Below, one piece after another: positions 21,821-32,640 of a stretch of DNA of 64,000 nucleotides. The stretch comes from Rhabdophis nuchalis. Its lineage: Eukaryota > Chordata > Lepidosauria > Squamata > Natricidae. A model generated the notes under the pieces. That model did not search any database and was not told where the DNA came from. It saw only the letters and a program-made list of their open reading frames with translations. The stretch is taken from the NCBI GenBank assembly GCA_039707465.1, contig CM077645.1, forward strand, positions 65,607,850-65,671,849. Direction: 5' to 3'. The position numbers and the translations under genes are program-made. The number at the start of each line of letters is the position of its first letter. Position 1 is the first letter of the stretch.

Positions 21821-22182
21821 AGGCAGTTCTCGGCTTACAACAGTTCGTTTAGTGACTGTTCAAAGTTACAACGGCACTGAAAAAATGTGACTTATTCCCA
21901 TTTTTCACAGTTTTGACCTTAGAAGCATCCCACGATCATGTGATCAAAATTCAGATGCTTGGCAATTGGTTCATATTTATGACTGTTGCTATGTCCCAAG
22001 ATCATGTGATACTGTTTTGCGACCTTCTGACAAGTAAAGTCAACGGGTAATCCAGATTTACTTAACAATCCGATTTTATCAACTGCAGTGATTCACTTAA
22101 CAGCTGTGGGAAGAAAGATTGTAAAATGGGCCAAAGCTCGCTTAACAACATAATTTTGGGCTCAGTTGTGGTCGAGGAGTTG
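21821..22182. mobile_element. TA-target MITE (TCCTCGACTTACAAC family)
   Basis: It starts GGCAGTTCTCGGCTTACAAC and runs through ATCATGTGATCAAAATTC, GCGACCTTCTGACAAG and CACTTAACAGCTGTGGGAAG to TTGGGCTCAGTTGTGGTCG. TA lies next to both ends. A second copy on the other strand is cut by the window end at 63,628-64,000. No transposase is present. Confidence 0.78.
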
Positions 22183-22760
22183 TAATGGCTAAGGGAAGGT
22201 CAGGGAAAGGAAGTCACTGTGAAGTTCAAAGGAAGTCCAGGCAGGATACTTGTATTCAAGCATGATGGGAACTAAGGATAAGGAAAGGAAGGTGCTGGGA
22301 AGATTGTTGGCTGAGCTGGCATAGATGCCACACATATGAATGGAGGAAGAGATACACCAGCCTTGTCTTACATCCTTTGTAAAATCCACTTTTATATTTT
22401 GTTGGGATCAACCATGGTGTTCTAGGTTTGTGTTCAGCCAAATGTTTGAGTCACCATTTGTTTGTTCTGATTTGAAATACCTTTCCATTTTCACGCACAC
22501 CTCTAATCCGTTGCTTTTGAAGCCAGTTTGTGATTTATGAAAGCCTATGGGAGAAATAATAACATTTATCTATCTTAGCCTTGAGTTAATTGTGATTCCC
22601 TTAATTATCACAATATATTGCATCACTAGTATAATAAAACCGGTGGCTCCAGTTTGATTCTGAAAGGATTGGATATTTGGACTTGTAAGATCTTTTATTC
22701 TTGTTCATAAAAGTTCTTAACAATATTGCAGCTATTATAAAATAGCTAAAATAGTTATCT
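22183..22760. other. Unique non-coding DNA
   Basis: No recognisable feature is present. Confidence 0.4.
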
Positions 22761-22765
22761 GCGGA

Positions 22766-23275
22766 ACCGTATCCTGCCTCATACATCCCTTCGTCCGATT
22801 CGCTCCCATAGAGAGGGACTTCTCCGGGTGCCGTCCACCGGGCAATGCCGGCTGGCGACGCCCAGGGGAAGAGCCTTCTCTGTGGCAGGCCCAGCCCTCT
22901 GGAACGACCTACCCCCCGAACTTAGGACTATCACGGACCTCCGCTCCTTCCACCAACATCTGAAGACACATCTCTTCCATCTTGCCGACCTGGCCTAATC
23001 CTCACAACCATGTTTGTAGACTGAATTTTAAATTGTTTTAATTAGATTTTAAATGGGTTAATAGTATTAGGGAATTTTTTAGCACAGGGCATCTTGTATT
23101 TAATTGGATTTTAGCCTTAAATTATATTTATTATTGCTATGTTTTGTATTTTCTGTTTTCATTTCCTGTGCACCGCCCTGAGTCCTTCCAGGGAGATAGG
23201 CGCGGTTATATAAATTTAATAAACAAACAAACAAACAAACAAACAAATAAATAAATAAATAAATAAATAAACAAA
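22766..23275 (+). mobile_element. L2-clade LINE 3' end with CAAA/TAAA tail
   Basis: The copy starts at CGTATCCTGCCTCATACATC and keeps the last 70 or so residues of ORF2: SYRILPHTS-like start, RSHREGLLRVPSTGQC, SVAGPALWNDLPPELRT. The 3' UTR ends GCACCGCCCTGAGTCC and GGCGCGGTTATATAAATTT. The tail is (CAAA)n followed by (TAAA)n at 23,220-23,272. Confidence 0.9.
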
Positions 23276-24325
23276 AGAGTATTCTCTTCATTTGAAAAAT
23301 ATTTGCACAAACTCCATGAAACCTCAGTGGAATTTCAGAAGGTTCATGTTGCAGCTTGAATGATGTATGCATTATTTCTAAAGTAAGTAATGACCAAGCT
23401 GTGCAATTATTACTGATTTTCCAAATGAAGTTTTCCTTCTGCAATAGCTCTGTTTCATTCAAAGATATTTTTGAGGGGTAATCCATATGACATCTTTTAT
23501 TTGTATCTATTGTTCCATCTTTTCAGTTTTTGCAATGAGTCCATTAAAAGGGGAAGGCAGAAGAGCTGCACAATTGTTGATTTGTCATTCTGGGAAATTT
23601 CTGTATTAATCCTGAAATATTGATGAGCTAAAACTGTTTTTGTTACATTTCTCATAATCTCTTTGATACAAACATACAGCCTCTCATTAAACATGTGCAA
23701 ACAATGTAAAATATTTATTGCTTTATTAACACTGTCCATTCATTAAGAGCTTTTTTTTTCTTTTTTTTTAAAGGCTTCATATATTTGCTATGGTGAAAAA
23801 GCAACACATGTTCATAGTATACACACATTCATTATTTTCATAAATGCCTGATCATGTTATTGCAAGCAGAAGCTTGGTGGAGAGAGGAAATAGATTTCAT
23901 AATAACTTCTGCTATCAGAAGTAGCAGAGAAAGCAATCACTATAATAGAGACAAATAGAAATGCTTGAGTAAACATTATTTTAAAGCTTGTAAGTAATGA
24001 CAAAGCTGGGCACATGCACTTCTAGATAGTTCTTACAACATCATTGTAATTACTTTTTCAATCTTCAATTTCATACCAAAAACAAGAACCAGATTTCATT
24101 TACAGTTGATAAAATGCACTTATGGGGCTAATAATGTGATAGAAACAATATTTTATAGAGAGAAAAAGACTATAAAAAGGTTCCCTAGCAGTGGATCTGA
24201 ATCACATCCATTTATTTTCTGCAATGATAAATGTCCAGCAGTCTAATTGTTTCAGTGTAATGAATATGTGAAAAGTGTTGAAATATATGGTTTGGAAGTT
24301 AGATCTAAATTCAGTTTGCCAATAG
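23276..24325. other. Unique AT-rich non-coding DNA
   Basis: No gene or repeat end is recognised. T-runs lie near 23,752-23,770. Confidence 0.4.
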
Positions 24326-24327
24326 GT

Positions 24328-24460
24328 AAGGTAAACATAAAGGTTCCTCTCGCACATATGTGCTAGTTGTTCCCGACTTTAGGGGACAGTGTTCATCTCT
24401 GTTTCAAAGCCGAAGAGCTAGCGCTGTCCAAAAACATCACTGTGGTCATGTGGCCGGCAT
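24328..24460 (-). mobile_element. Sauria-type SINE, 3' part of an interrupted copy
   Basis: On the minus strand this is the tail half of a tRNA-headed SINE. It contains CCGGCCACATGACCACAGTG, CGCTAGCTCTTCGGC and GAGAGGAACCTTTATG. The other half, including the tRNA head, is at 24,926-25,152. An L2 copy splits the two. Confidence 0.85.
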
Positions 24461-24925
24461 TTGTGGGATCGTATCCTGCCCCATACATCCCTTTGGCCGA
24501 TTCGCTCCCATAGAGAGGGACTTCTCCGGGTGCTGTCCACTAGGCAATGCCAGCGGGCGATGCCCAGGGGAAGGGCTTTCTCTGTGATGGGCCCGACCCT
24601 TTGGAACGACCTACCCCCCGATATTAGAACTACCACGGACCTCCGCTCTTTCCCCAAAAACTTAAGACACATTTGTTCTATCAGGCTGGCTTGGCCTAAT
24701 TTCATGTCTCTCGCTCCTATCTGGAATTTTAAATTGTTTTATTTGGTTTTAAATGGGATATAGTTTTAATCGTTTTATCAATTTGTACAGGGTTATTTAA
24801 TTTGTTTTTAATTATGTATGTATTGTCAATGTTTTTTAGATGTTTTAATTTTCCTGTACACCGCCCCGAGTCTCTTCGGGGAGAGGGAGCGGTCTAGAAA
24901 TTAAATATATTATTATATTATTATT
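24461..24925 (+). mobile_element. L2-clade LINE 3' end inserted in a SINE
   Basis: It starts TTGTGGGATCGTATCCTGCC and carries the end of ORF2: DRILPHTSLWPIRSHREG, then SVMGPTLWNDLPPDIRT with a frameshift near the end. It ends in CACCGCCCCGAGTCTCTTCG and a short TATTAT tail. Removing it joins GGCCGGCAT to GACTAAACGCC, which restores the SINE. No target duplication longer than about 2 bp is visible. Confidence 0.9.
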
Positions 24926-25152
24926 ATGACTAAACGCCAAAGGCACACAATATGCTGTTACCTTCCCAAAGGTGGTTCCTATTTTTTCTACTTGCATTTT
25001 TACATGCTTTCTAATTGCTAGGTTGGCAGAAGTTGGGACAAGTAATGGGAGCTCACTCCGTTATGCGGCGCTAGGGATTCGAACCGCCGAACTGCTGACC
25101 TTTCTGATCGACAAGCTCAGCATCTTAGCCACTGAGCTACCATGTCCCTTTT
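24926..25152 (-). mobile_element. Sauria-type SINE, tRNA head
   Basis: On the minus strand the head reads GGTAGCTCAGTGGCTAAG (A box) and, further on, CGGCGGTTCGAATCCCTAG (B box). Both pol III boxes are nearly intact. The body continues GCATAACGGAGTGAGCTCCC. This is the 5' half of the SINE interrupted by the L2 at 24,461-24,925. It is not a tRNA gene: the sequence after the B box departs from a cloverleaf and continues into the SINE body. Confidence 0.88.
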
Positions 25153-25298
25153 AGTTTGCCAATATGTACATATAAATATACACACATCGTTTATCATTTT
25201 TCATTGCGATGTAAGTTATTCTTCAAGGCAAAACAAACCATTACTTTATAATATTTAGAATACATTTTTAAAAAAACATTGAAAAGCATAAAGGAGTA

Positions 25299-25544
25299 CC
25301 ATATTTATTCGAGTATAACGCGCACACGTGTATAACGCGCACCCCCTAATTTTCGATTAAAAATCGGTATAAAATTTTGTTTCACTTTTTCTCGGCTCAG
25401 ACCAAGCATTGTAAGTGACAAGCGCACCCTCGTTTATAACGCGCACCCTCGTTTATAACGTGCACCCTCGTTTATAACGCGCACCCAAACTTTGAGTTCT
25501 TTTTTTGGTAGAAAATTTTGCGCATTATACTCGAATAAATACGG
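25299..25544. mobile_element. TA-target MITE with internal tandem units
   Basis: The ends CCATATTTATTCGAGTATAA and TTATACTCGAATAAATACGG are inverted copies, with TA on both outer sides. Inside, ACGCGCACCCTCGTTTATA is repeated three to four times (about 25,420-25,486). This makes the element unusually rich in CGCG for its surroundings. Confidence 0.82.
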
Positions 25545-25547
25545 TAA

Positions 25548-26135
25548 ATGTGTCTTCAGAATGAAAAACAACAAAGTCCTAATCTACTCATGGTACTGTA
25601 GTCCATTGTTTCTGAGGCTGAATGGTAAGTGTCCTTTACATTGTATCTCTGTTATCTGCTTTGCATACGATACTCATCTGTAATTTGCATAAATATGTTT
25701 CTGAACAAAGTGACCCCTCTCACCTATTAATAGACATCCCTCCTGTGAGTTTAAAAATGCACATTAAGCAAACTTATTACTGTTAGGAGTTTCTAATGTT
25801 TGAGGTATTTACACTTTTGAAGTAATCAACATCCAGATGGAAGGTTGGTGAGATCTTAGATCTTAGCTTAGACATTTCCAGCCTACTAAGTTTTATAGGT
25901 GCTTAATTGGACAAATTGGAAAGATTTGATATCTTCTCACTTTTTTATTGTTATGGAAAATGACTCCTGATCAAGCTGCATTGCTGATTAGAAGAGGCTG
26001 TTTCAATCTCATCCAGTTGATCCCTAAGTCAAAGGCAAAATAACAGGAGGAGCAGTGTAACTCATTCATATGCAAACCTAGAATTGGAATAGAAACTATA
26101 GTAAAACTGAAAAAATGTATAACTGATGCATAGTT
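25548..26135. other. Unique non-coding DNA
   Basis: No recognisable feature is present. Confidence 0.4.
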
Positions 26136-26137
26136 AT

Positions 26138-26397
26138 AGAATAGAATAAGAATAGAATAGGATAGAATAGAATAACAGAGTTGGAAGGAACCTTGAAGGT
26201 CTTCTAGTCCAACCCCCTGCTTAGACAAATGGTTTTCCAACATCTTCTTAAAACCTTTCAGTGTTGGGGCATTCACAACTTCTGGAGACAAGTTGTTCCA
26301 TTGATTAATTGTTCTAACTGTCCGGAAATGTTTCCTTAGTTCTAAGTTGCTTCTCTCCTTGATTAGTTTCCACCCATTACTTTTTGTCCTACCCTGG
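26138..26397 (-). mobile_element. CR1 LINE 3' end with AATAG tail
   Basis: On the plus strand it shows the inverse of the CR1 end: CAGAGTTGGAAGGAACCTTG, CTTCTAGTCCAACCCCCTGC, AACATCTTCTTAAAACC and TTAGTTCTAAGTTGCTTC. The tail on the plus strand is a short ATAGA/AATAG array (26,138-26,176). AATAG-tailed CR1 ends are a known feature of snake genomes, which supports the taxonomic call. Confidence 0.9.
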
Positions 26398-26866
26398 ATA
26401 TTTTTAGGTACCTTAAATGCTGAACATTTAAGTTTTCAGCATCATTTTTAAAACCACTTCTTTGAAACTTTGGCAAGCTGTGAGACACAGAGGAGCAATA
26501 AAGCATTTGAGACTTATCAAATTCTTATTAAGAGTTCCAAACATCTTTCCTTGTGTGTCACTCTGTTAAAAAACAAATAAATTAGATTCATACCTGCAGG
26601 GGATGCTGTGTTGGTAATAGTTGGGAAGAGAGTGGCAAAATAACGCAATTTCATTTTGCCTTAGAGTCAGAAGCAATGAGAAATTCGTCTGACTACTTCT
26701 AGACAGAAAAAGGTTACTCTAAATAAATAATTAATGACAGACGTGAACTCTATGTTATATGAGCTTAAATGAATTCATTTCCAATTTGTAAAGAGTTGTT
26801 TAACTCTACTTTTCCTGTTTCAATTGTCTTCTCAAGACCCACCTTTTCTGTGTGATTCTGAGGTGA

Positions 26867-26870
<4 letters not shown>
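26398..26870. other. Unique non-coding DNA
   Basis: No recognisable feature is present. Confidence 0.4.

Positions 26871-26932
<62 letters not shown>
26868..26932 (+). repeat. (GAAA)n then (GATA)n microsatellite
   Basis: A run of GAAA units changes to four GATA units at its right end. It is not attached to a recognisable LINE or SINE end. Confidence 0.95.
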
Positions 26933-28265
26933 TTGGCAGATGATGCATCTCATTATAGGTGTTAGGCCTGGAAGACATCTTTTGATTGGACCTTCAGGCC
27001 TGCCACATTTAATGCTGTGGGAAACTTGGAGGGCGGATTATATGGAATATGGGAGATATAGTCAAAATAACATTCCTTTCTCTGAAATTCAAGGACATCT
27101 TGTCCTATACCTGGAGAGTTGTGACTGGGAGTCATCTCTATTTGGGACAGTGCCTAATTGAACCATGTGATGGACATGTGGGTGCTGGGCAGGGACTTGA
27201 ACTTTCATTTGGGTGGGGAAAACTTGGAAACTTTCAGATTTGGGTTTTTCCAGATGTGTGAATATGACCGCTCTAATAAAATGGAACTTTGAGGAAACTA
27301 AATTTTCATAGTCTTCTTTAGTTTGGGGTGTCACTTGGAACCCTGACAACAGGCTTATTTAATAAATGGACCCTAAGTATATCATCCAAATATTTTGGGA
27401 GAGTGTAACTCCTATCTTATTTTTTTTTTTTAAAAAAAAGAGAGATCTGGCAGTTTTCTATCTCAGTTTTGAAGATTCTATATTCTAAGCCCTCATCCTG
27501 GGGTTAAAACTAATTAGAGAAAGGTTGTATGAATCATGCTTCCTGGAGGGTGCTTTCCCATGAAAGGAATGTCATACTTTGGCAGAGACCCAGATTTCAG
27601 GTATCCTGGTATCTGAGTACCCATTGAACCAAACAGGATTGTAATTGCTTCATTGCATGAATGGTTAATTGTGGTTTATTTAAATCACTAAGCAAAGCAA
27701 TAACTACAATGTACAGTAAATATACAGTAAAAAGAAACCTTTTGAATACTGCCAATCTATAATTGAAGCTGAAACCCAGATGCAAACCAAAGTCTAAGCG
27801 TAAGATTTGTTGGCTTACTTCGTTTCCCACTCTTTTCTTTGCATTTACAGTTTCTCTTTTTTCGAAATTTAGACCGTAAACTTCTGTTTATATTCAGTAA
27901 AAAAAAAATCTTATCCCAGAAAGGACGAATACATCAAGAACCCTTATTCTAACTCCTCTATGCTAGGACTTGGGTTTCTGTGTTCAAGAAACTGGCTTCC
28001 ATATTGTGCACAGAGGAGAAAGTGAGAATGTAGTACAACAAGGTTCCTTCCTTCAACTTGGAACCATGATGGCCAAACGTGTGTGGGGAAAAAAATCCTA
28101 TATGTATAAATTGTGGTTGTACTTTTTAAGATAAGGGCTAACAAACTTTGTTTCCCCTTTGGACAATCTTCTGCAATTTCATGATGTCGCTGAAGTGGAA
28201 GGAGCCCTGAGCCAGAAAAGTCTCAATCCTACTCATTTTAAAATGGGCTGAAATGACAAGCTCTT
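26933..28265. other. Unique non-coding DNA
   Basis: No recognisable gene or repeat end is visible. A poly-T then poly-A stretch occurs at 27,420-27,440. Confidence 0.4.
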
Positions 28266-28269
28266 GTCA

Positions 28270-28948
28270 TTTCGCGCCTGGACTACTGTAATGCTCTCTA
28301 CATGGGGCTGCCCTTGAGATGCACCCGGAGGCTCCAGCTGGTGCAGAATGCGGCCGTGCGGGGGATTTTGGGAGTTTCAAAATACTCCCATGTAACACCT
28401 CTCCTGCGGGAGCTGCACTGGCTGCCGGTAGCCTTCCGAGTGCGTTTCAAGGTTTTAGTGACCATCTTTAAAGCGCTCCATGGCAGTGGGCCTGGCTACT
28501 TGCAGGACCGCCTTCTACCACATACCTCCACTCGACCTATCCGCTCCCACAGGGAGGGCCTCCTTAGGGTGCCGTCCACTGGACAATGCCGACTGGCGAC
28601 GCCCAGGGGAAGAGCCTTCTCTGTGGCAGGCCCCACCCTTTGGAATGACCTCCCCCCAGACCTCCGGACTATCACCGACCTTCGCCTCTTCCGCCGGACT
28701 TTAAAAACCTATTTTTTCCATATGGCCGGCCTGGCATAGCTGCTACAACCATATTTTATTAGATTTGGGTTTTAAATTGATTGTCTCTTTTAGCACGGGT
28801 TAAACGGTTTAATAGTTGTTTTAAATTTTGTAGAATTTGTACTTTTTGTATTGTTGGTTTTTAAGTCCCTGTGCGCCGCCTGAGTCCCTCTTTTGGGAGA
28901 TAGGGCGGGATAGAAATCTAATAAATGAAATAAATGAAATGAAATAAG
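28270..28948 (+). mobile_element. L2-clade LINE 3' end, 145-residue open end
   Basis: The copy starts at TCGCGCCTGGACTACTGTAA, within the RLDYCNALYMGLP block. It keeps the frame to the normal ORF2 stop (28,302-28,739), with LQLVQNAAV, LRELHWLPVAFRVRFKVL, SVAGPTLWNDLPPDLRT and a HMAGLA end. The 3' UTR ends GCGCCGCCTGAGTCC and its tail is a mixed ATGAAATAA repeat. Confidence 0.9.
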
Positions 28949-29522
28949 TACTAGATGTATGTGCAAGTGGATGGCACTATTATATTTTTAGAACAATGTT
29001 GTTTTAGGCTAGCAGATACATTGATGTCAGAGAAATGTGACTAGAGCTTGTAATCCTACTTCTACTTTACTAGATGTGTGAAGACATTTACCTACAAGTT
29101 TTTCTTGCCATGCCTTTCCTCATCTTGCAGCAAAGGGTGCCCTTTGTGATTATGTTCTTCCACATGAAATGAAATAAAGCCAACACTGTAAGTGTGCAAT
29201 TTGATTCAGGTCTCACCCAAATACTAATGTGCTTTCCCCTGTCTGCGAGGCAACACGGAAGTATGCAGGCATAATTTGCTCTAACCTGGCAGACAATTTG
29301 TTAAGTGAGTGATGCTGCTTTTACAGATTTAATGAAAGGCACTGGTTGGAGCTTGCATTTCCGCCTTCTCACCAACTCTTTGAGGGATATGGGCAATACA
29401 GAAATGTGAAAAATAAAATAAATCATTCCCACACCCACTTGGGAGGCAAGGAAAGCAACTAATAAAAGTGTTTTCCTTAATAATATGGTATTACAGAATT
29501 GGGCAATGGGAATCTGCATATA
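28949..29522. other. Unique non-coding DNA
   Basis: No recognisable feature is present. Confidence 0.4.
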
Positions 29523-29525
29523 TTT

Positions 29526-29656
29526 TAGTGCAGGGACAATTAAATTTAATTTGTTTTTACTTATTGTATCTATTTTTGTATATTTTTATGTGTTTTAATT
29601 TTTCCCTGTACACCGCTCCGAGTCCCCTTGGGGAGAGGACGCGGTATATAAAAATA
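29526..29656 (+). mobile_element. L2-clade 3' UTR fragment
   Basis: Only the last 130 bp of the family remain, from TTTAGTGCAGGGACAATT through CACCGCTCCGAGTCCCC to GCGGTATATAAAAATAAA. No coding part is left. It leads into a long ATT array. Confidence 0.88.
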
Positions 29657-29657
29657 A

Positions 29658-29747
<90 letters not shown>
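29653..29747 (+). repeat. (ATT)n microsatellite, L2 tail
   Basis: About 30 uninterrupted ATT units directly follow the L2 terminus. Confidence 0.95.
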
Positions 29748-29748
<1 letters not shown>

Positions 29749-29980
29749 CGCCCTTCTTTCAGTGGAAGCTAATATAGCTCTTGTCAGTTCTTCCATCAGA
29801 TTGAAACAAAAAATTGCTAGGCACCAACTTTTAAGCTTTCCACATGATACGTTAATGATATGAGTGCTTCCAGATAGTGGGCTGCCACTTGGGCTAGTTT
29901 GAAGTTTCTTTATTTGGGACAGCAAAAGAAACGAGTCCAAAAAATTCCTTCGATGGTGTAATGGAAAGTTCTAAGACAAA

Positions 29981-32440
29981 ATGAGAGCAAGTGGCAGTGG
30001 AGAGCAAGTGGCAGTGGAGACCCCCAGACTTATAGTCATGGGGGACTTTAATCTGCCATCGTTGGGCGAATCATCCGAGGTAGCTCGGGAGTTCATGGCT
30101 TCCATGACGGCCATGGACCTGACCCAATTAATTCAAGGCCCCACCCACGAGGGTGGACACACACCGGACCTCATTTTTGTCTCAGGCCAATGGAAGAGTG
30201 ATCTGGGTATAGGGGACATAGTCATCACACCCTTGTCATGGTCGGATCACTCACTTCTCTGGCTCGACTTTCCGACCGCTACTCCCCTCCGCGAGGAGGC
30301 GGTGCCAGAACCACCTATCTGGTTCCGCCCCAGGCGCCTGATGGACCCGGATGGGTTCCAGATTGCGCTTGGGCCACTTCCTGTACCCCTGACCCGCGCC
30401 ACGATGGAGGACCTCGTGGCCGCATGGAATATTGCAACCACGGGAGCCTTGGATCGGGTCGCGCCCTTGCGGCCTCTCTTGCGGCGCCGAGCCGCCCCGG
30501 CTCCTTGGTTTACCGAGGAGCTGAGGGCGATGAAACGCCGCAAGAGATGCCTAGAGGGAAGATGGAGGGCTACTCGCTCTGAATCTGACCGGACACAGGT
30601 AAGAGCCCATTTATGGACTTACATTGTGGCGCTGAGAGCGGCCAAACGCCATCATTGTGCTACTCTCATAGCATCCGCAGAAAACCGCCCTGCCGCCCTG
30701 TTTAAGGTGACCCGTTCCCTCCTTCAACAGAGGGTGCGGGAAGCCCCGCTACAGGGTAGAGCAGAGGAATTTGTGACTTTTCTGCAGGACAAAACCGCTC
30801 AGATACAGAACGAGTTAGCCCCCATTCTTGGTCCAGTGGGGTGCCACGAGGCCGATCTTGTTTGGGAGGAATTTGACTCCGTTGCTTCCGAGGATATGGA
30901 CAGGCTACGTGGGCGACTGCGAGCCACCACATGTTTATTGGACCCGTGCCCCTCCTGGCTTGTACTGGCATCCTGGGAGGTGACACGAGGCTGGCTCCAG
31001 GAGGTTGTCAACGCTTCTTTGAGTGAGGGTTCCTTGCCTGCTTCCCTAAAAGAGGCTATGGTGAGGCCCCTCCTTAAGAAGCCCTCTTTGGATCCAGCTC
31101 TTTTAACCAACTATCGTCCCGTCTCCAACCTTCCCTTTTTGGCGAAGGTTGTTGAGAGTGTGGTGGCACAACAGTTTCCCCGTCACCTGGAGGAAGTTGA
31201 TTATCTAGACCCGCGCCAGTCCGGCTTTCGGCCCGGGCATAGCACCGAGACGGCATTGGTCGCGTTGGTAGATGATCTCTGGAGGGCCAGAGATGGGGGT
31301 TGTTCCTCCATCCTGGTCCTATTAGACCTCTCGGCGGCTTTCGATACCATCGACCATGGTATCCTATTGCATCGGCTGGGGGGGTTGGGGGTGGGAGGCA
31401 CCGTTTTACGGTGGTTCTCCTCCTACCTCTCTGGCCGATCGCAATTTGTGTTGGCAGGGGAGCAGAGGTCGACCCCGAGACCCCTCACATGTGGGGTGCC
31501 TCAGGGGTCGGTCCTCTCACCTCTCCTGTTTAATGCATACATGAAGCCGCTGGGTGAGATCATCCGTGGTTTTGGGGTAGAGTACCATCTATACGCTGAT
31601 GATACTCAGCTGTATATATCTACCCCAAACCACCCCAACGATGCCGTAGCGGTGATGTGCCAGTGCCTGGAAGCCGTGCGGATCTGGATGGGAAGCAACG
31701 GACTCAGGCTCAACCCGACCAAGACCGAGTGGCTGTGGTTTCCGGCTGCCCGATTCAACCAGCTTTCTCCAACGCTGGCCATAGGGGGCGAACATCTTGC
31801 CCCTGTGGATGGGGCGCGCAATTTGGGTGTCCTCCTGGATACCCGGCTGTCAATGGAAGAGCAAGTGACAGCCGTGGCCAGGAGGGTGTTTTACCAGGTT
31901 CGCCTGGTCCGCCAATTGCGCCCCCTATTGGATCGGGACGCCCTTCGCACAGTCACTCATGCCCTCGTGACATCCCGACTGGACTATTGTAACTCCCTCT
32001 ACATGGGGCTCCCCTTGAAGTGCACCCGGAGGCTTCAGTTAGTTCAGAATGCAGCCGCGCGAGCAATCATGGGAACCACTAGGTTTACCCACATTACACC
32101 GCTCTTGCGCGAGCTGCACTGGCTGCCTGTCGTCTTCCGGGTGCGCTTCAAGGTGTTAACTATCATTTTTAAAGCGCTCCATGGCTCGGGACCTAGCTAC
32201 CTGCAGGATCGGATCCTGCCTCACACATCCTCGCGGCCGATTCGCTCCCACAGAGAGGGACTTCTCCGGGTGCCGTCCACTAGACTTTGTCAGCGGGCGA
32301 CGCCCAGGGGAAGGGCTCTCTCTGTGGCGGGCCCGGCCCTCTGGAACGACCTTCCCCCCGATATTAGAACAACCACGGACCTCCGCTCCTTCCGCTTGAA
32401 ATTGAAGACTCATCTTTTCCGCCTGGCCGGCCTAGGATAG
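29981..32440 (+). CDS. L2 ORF2: endonuclease C-part, reverse transcriptase
   Basis: This is an 819-residue frame. Endonuclease landmarks are VMGDFNLP (residues about 18-25), THEGGHTPDLIFVSG and WSDHSLLWLDF, which keeps the exact SDH catalytic motif that the 16.7-kb copy has as TDH. RT motifs follow: NYRPVSNLPFLAKVVE, LDLSAAFDTIDH, CGVPQGSVLSPLLF and YADDTQLY near residue 538. The C-terminal domain ends LWNDLPPDIRTTTDL to FRLAGLG. The methionine used lies in the tandem-duplicated junction, not at the real family start: the first half of the endonuclease is missing. The residues VTFLQ after RAEEF are present here. In the cell it would act as the LINE target-primed reverse transcriptase, but without its N-terminus it is probably inactive. 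Confidence 0.92.
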   Translation: MRASGSGEQVAVETPRLIVMGDFNLPSLGESSEVAREFMASMTAMDLTQLIQGPTHEGGHTPDLIFVSGQWKSDLGIGDIVITPLSWSDHSLLWLDFPTATPLREEAVPEPPIWFRPRRLMDPDGFQIALGPLPVPLTRATMEDLVAAWNIATTGALDRVAPLRPLLRRRAAPAPWFTEELRAMKRRKRCLEGRWRATRSESDRTQVRAHLWTYIVALRAAKRHHCATLIASAENRPAALFKVTRSLLQQRVREAPLQGRAEEFVTFLQDKTAQIQNELAPILGPVGCHEADLVWEEFDSVASEDMDRLRGRLRATTCLLDPCPSWLVLASWEVTRGWLQEVVNASLSEGSLPASLKEAMVRPLLKKPSLDPALLTNYRPVSNLPFLAKVVESVVAQQFPRHLEEVDYLDPRQSGFRPGHSTETALVALVDDLWRARDGGCSSILVLLDLSAAFDTIDHGILLHRLGGLGVGGTVLRWFSSYLSGRSQFVLAGEQRSTPRPLTCGVPQGSVLSPLLFNAYMKPLGEIIRGFGVEYHLYADDTQLYISTPNHPNDAVAVMCQCLEAVRIWMGSNGLRLNPTKTEWLWFPAARFNQLSPTLAIGGEHLAPVDGARNLGVLLDTRLSMEEQVTAVARRVFYQVRLVRQLRPLLDRDALRTVTHALVTSRLDYCNSLYMGLPLKCTRRLQLVQNAAARAIMGTTRFTHITPLLRELHWLPVVFRVRFKVLTIIFKALHGSGPSYLQDRILPHTSSRPIRSHREGLLRVPSTRLCQRATPRGRALSVAGPALWNDLPPDIRTTTDLRSFRLKLKTHLFRLAGLG

Positions 32441-32640
32441 TCTCTCTCTCTATGGGTTTTTAAATGTATGGGGATTTTTAGTTAATGGGATTTTAGCACA
32501 GGAATTAATTTAATCTGTTTTTAATTTTGTTATGTATGTTGTATATTTATTGTTTTTATTTCCCCTGTGCACCGCCCCGAGTCCCTGTGGGGAGAGGGAG
32601 CGGTCAATAAATTTGGCTATTATTATTTTGGCTATTATAA
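30003..32640 (+). mobile_element. L2-clade LINE, nearly complete ORF2, 5'-truncated
   Basis: The copy starts in the endonuclease domain and ends at GCACCGCCCCGAGTCCCTG (32,568) followed by an ATTATT-type tail in which GGCTATTAT occurs twice. At the 5' junction a 17-bp block starting AGAGCAAGTGG is repeated in tandem (29,984-30,017). The whole coding part is open, so insertion was recent. Confidence 0.92.

Noticed and set aside
24926..25152. Genuine tRNA gene on the minus strand
   Set aside because: A and B boxes are good, but the sequence continues into a SINE body and is not a complete cloverleaf with acceptor pairing.
29468..29863. 131-residue frame with a long tyrosine run
   Set aside because: The run is the ATT microsatellite read in frame, following an L2 3' UTR.
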